Of a stretch of 64,000 nucleotides of DNA, positions 63,280 through 64,000 are shown in pieces. The first letter of the stretch is position 1; the number at the start of each line of letters is the position of its first letter. The position numbers were made by a program, and so were the translations under genes. The notes under the pieces were generated by a model that did not search any database, had not been told where the DNA came from, and saw nothing but the letters and a program-made list of their open reading frames with translations. Where the stretch lies: assembly GCF_000284315.1 (NCBI RefSeq), contig NC_017094.1, forward strand, positions 1,457,486 through 1,521,485, written 5' to 3'. Source of the stretch: Leptospirillum ferrooxidans C2-3. Its GTDB lineage: Bacteria > Nitrospirota > Leptospirillia > Leptospirillales > Leptospirillaceae.

Positions 63280-63996
63280 TTACAAACCAAGACTTCGGAC
63301 ATGATGGTCCAGAGCCACGAAAAAATCATCCCCCATCAAAAATCGGATAGTGCCTTCCATCGAGCGGTACATAAGCGGACCGATTCCGCTATCGTGACAA
63401 GGAAGGTGGGAGAGGTAGGGAGTTGACTGGGATCGGAGGATCGTTTCCCCATCCTTGTTATAGACACCCAGAGGATACTGGACACAATCAAGTGGTTTGA
63501 GCGCCATCCAGTTCATTCCCTGATCGATGGCATAGGCATGAATCGAGCAAACATTTTCCATCCGGTCATTTTTTGTCAAAAAAATACAGGAGTCCATTTC
63601 TTCACCGCCTTCCCCTCCCTGCCGCACAATCTCGTTACAGCGGTAGTCCGACTCAAGATCGATCGCCCTGGCCATCGCAAGGACTTCATCTCCGTCAAGC
63701 TCACATCCATCAGGGCACTGGGTTCGACAGTCTGCGACGAATGTCCCCCTCTTTTCAAAGATCTTTTGTTTTTGGGGGGTCATATAGGGCAGAATCCCTT
63801 CCATATGGGGGAAAATCCGGTCCGCCTCCCCTGGGGCCAAAATATTGGATCGATAACAGCACATAGAATGACAGTTTTGAGTTGTCACATTACAGTCATA
63901 AACAGTCATCCAAAGCTGTGGATCGACCAGGACTCCATTGATTCTGACATAAGGTATCTCACGTGACGGAAAGGGAATAAAAGCCGCATTGGACAT
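63280..63996 (-). CDS. Cysteine-rich DUF3109-like (YkgJ-related) putative metal/Fe-S protein
   Basis: A 238-residue soluble protein with about a dozen cysteines. They include C35, C42, C46 and C47 in YDCNVTTQNCHSMCC, CRTQCPDGC, and single Cys in YRCNE, DSCIF, NVCSIH, LDCVQYPLG and LPCHD. The layout (an early Cys cluster, then C-x-I-H and CxxYPL) resembles DUF3109/YkgJ proteins, thought to bind zinc or an Fe-S cluster; function is unknown. It starts four bases from the window edge, so its ribosome-binding site is not visible. Confidence 0.7.
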   Translation of the reverse strand: MSNAAFIPFPSREIPYVRINGVLVDPQLWMTVYDCNVTTQNCHSMCCYRSNILAPGEADRIFPHMEGILPYMTPQKQKIFEKRGTFVADCRTQCPDGCELDGDEVLAMARAIDLESDYRCNEIVRQGGEGGEEMDSCIFLTKNDRMENVCSIHAYAIDQGMNWMALKPLDCVQYPLGVYNKDGETILRSQSTPYLSHLPCHDSGIGPLMYRSMEGTIRFLMGDDFFVALDHHVRSLGL

Positions 63997-64000
63997 TGTT

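Overview
This window comes from a diderm (LPS-bearing) bacterium of moderate G+C. It carries a complete Bam/Lpx/Lpt envelope set, an HrcA/CIRCE-controlled chaperone operon and c-type cytochromes. Gene content and order suggest an acidophilic Nitrospirota such as Leptospirillum; that name is an inference from gene content, not from a database comparison. Almost every gene between the left edge and about 46 kb lies on the minus strand, in tight operons with ATGA, TGATG or TAATG stop/start overlaps and many TTG or GTG starts.

Layout, left to right. Positions 1-7368 (minus) hold an outer-membrane and lipid A operon read bamA, ompH/skp, lpxD, fabZ, lpxA, lpxI, then a Gfo/Idh/MocA dehydrogenase cut by the window edge. 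A tRNA-Phe(GAA) with its own promoter follows. Positions 7765-18706 hold cobalamin genes (cbiC, cbiA, a cobC-like phosphatase, cobS, cobT, cobU) mixed with an alpha-alpha-toroid protein, an aldo/keto reductase, two exported proteins, a TPMT-like methyltransferase and an RDD membrane protein. Positions 18740-24635 hold hrcA, grpE, dnaK, dnaJ, rsmE downstream of a perfect CIRCE.

Positions 24798-32661 hold a seven-gene efflux operon: tetR, a tetraheme cytochrome c, emrA, emrB, a TolC-like gene, then a second emrA and emrB. A lipoprotein, queF, and a small cluster (DUF1571-like protein, membrane protein, GAF-GAF-ANTAR regulator) follow. Positions 36663-46326 read, in transcription order, mdh, lptC, lptA, lptB, rpoN, hpf, rapZ, lipoprotein, aroC, aroK, aroB.

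Positions 46838-51719 (plus) hold a second efflux operon: small membrane protein, emrB, emrA, TolC-like, and again a tetraheme cytochrome c closely resembling the first. Positions 51898-63996 (minus) read a DUF3109-like cysteine-rich protein, pgpA, recA, alaS, ruvX, mltG, valS, nadC, birA and a divergent coaX.

Most of the window is ordinary housekeeping. The most unusual signal is the recurring association of a periplasmic tetraheme cytochrome c with EmrAB-TolC-type pumps, seen twice in different gene orders, which suggests redox-linked or redox-sensing efflux. Other points worth a look are a 14-bp tandem repeat ahead of an outer-membrane-like gene, perfect palindromes ahead of both efflux operons and recA, a degenerate domain fused to CbiC, and a CoaX homologue lacking its first signature motif.
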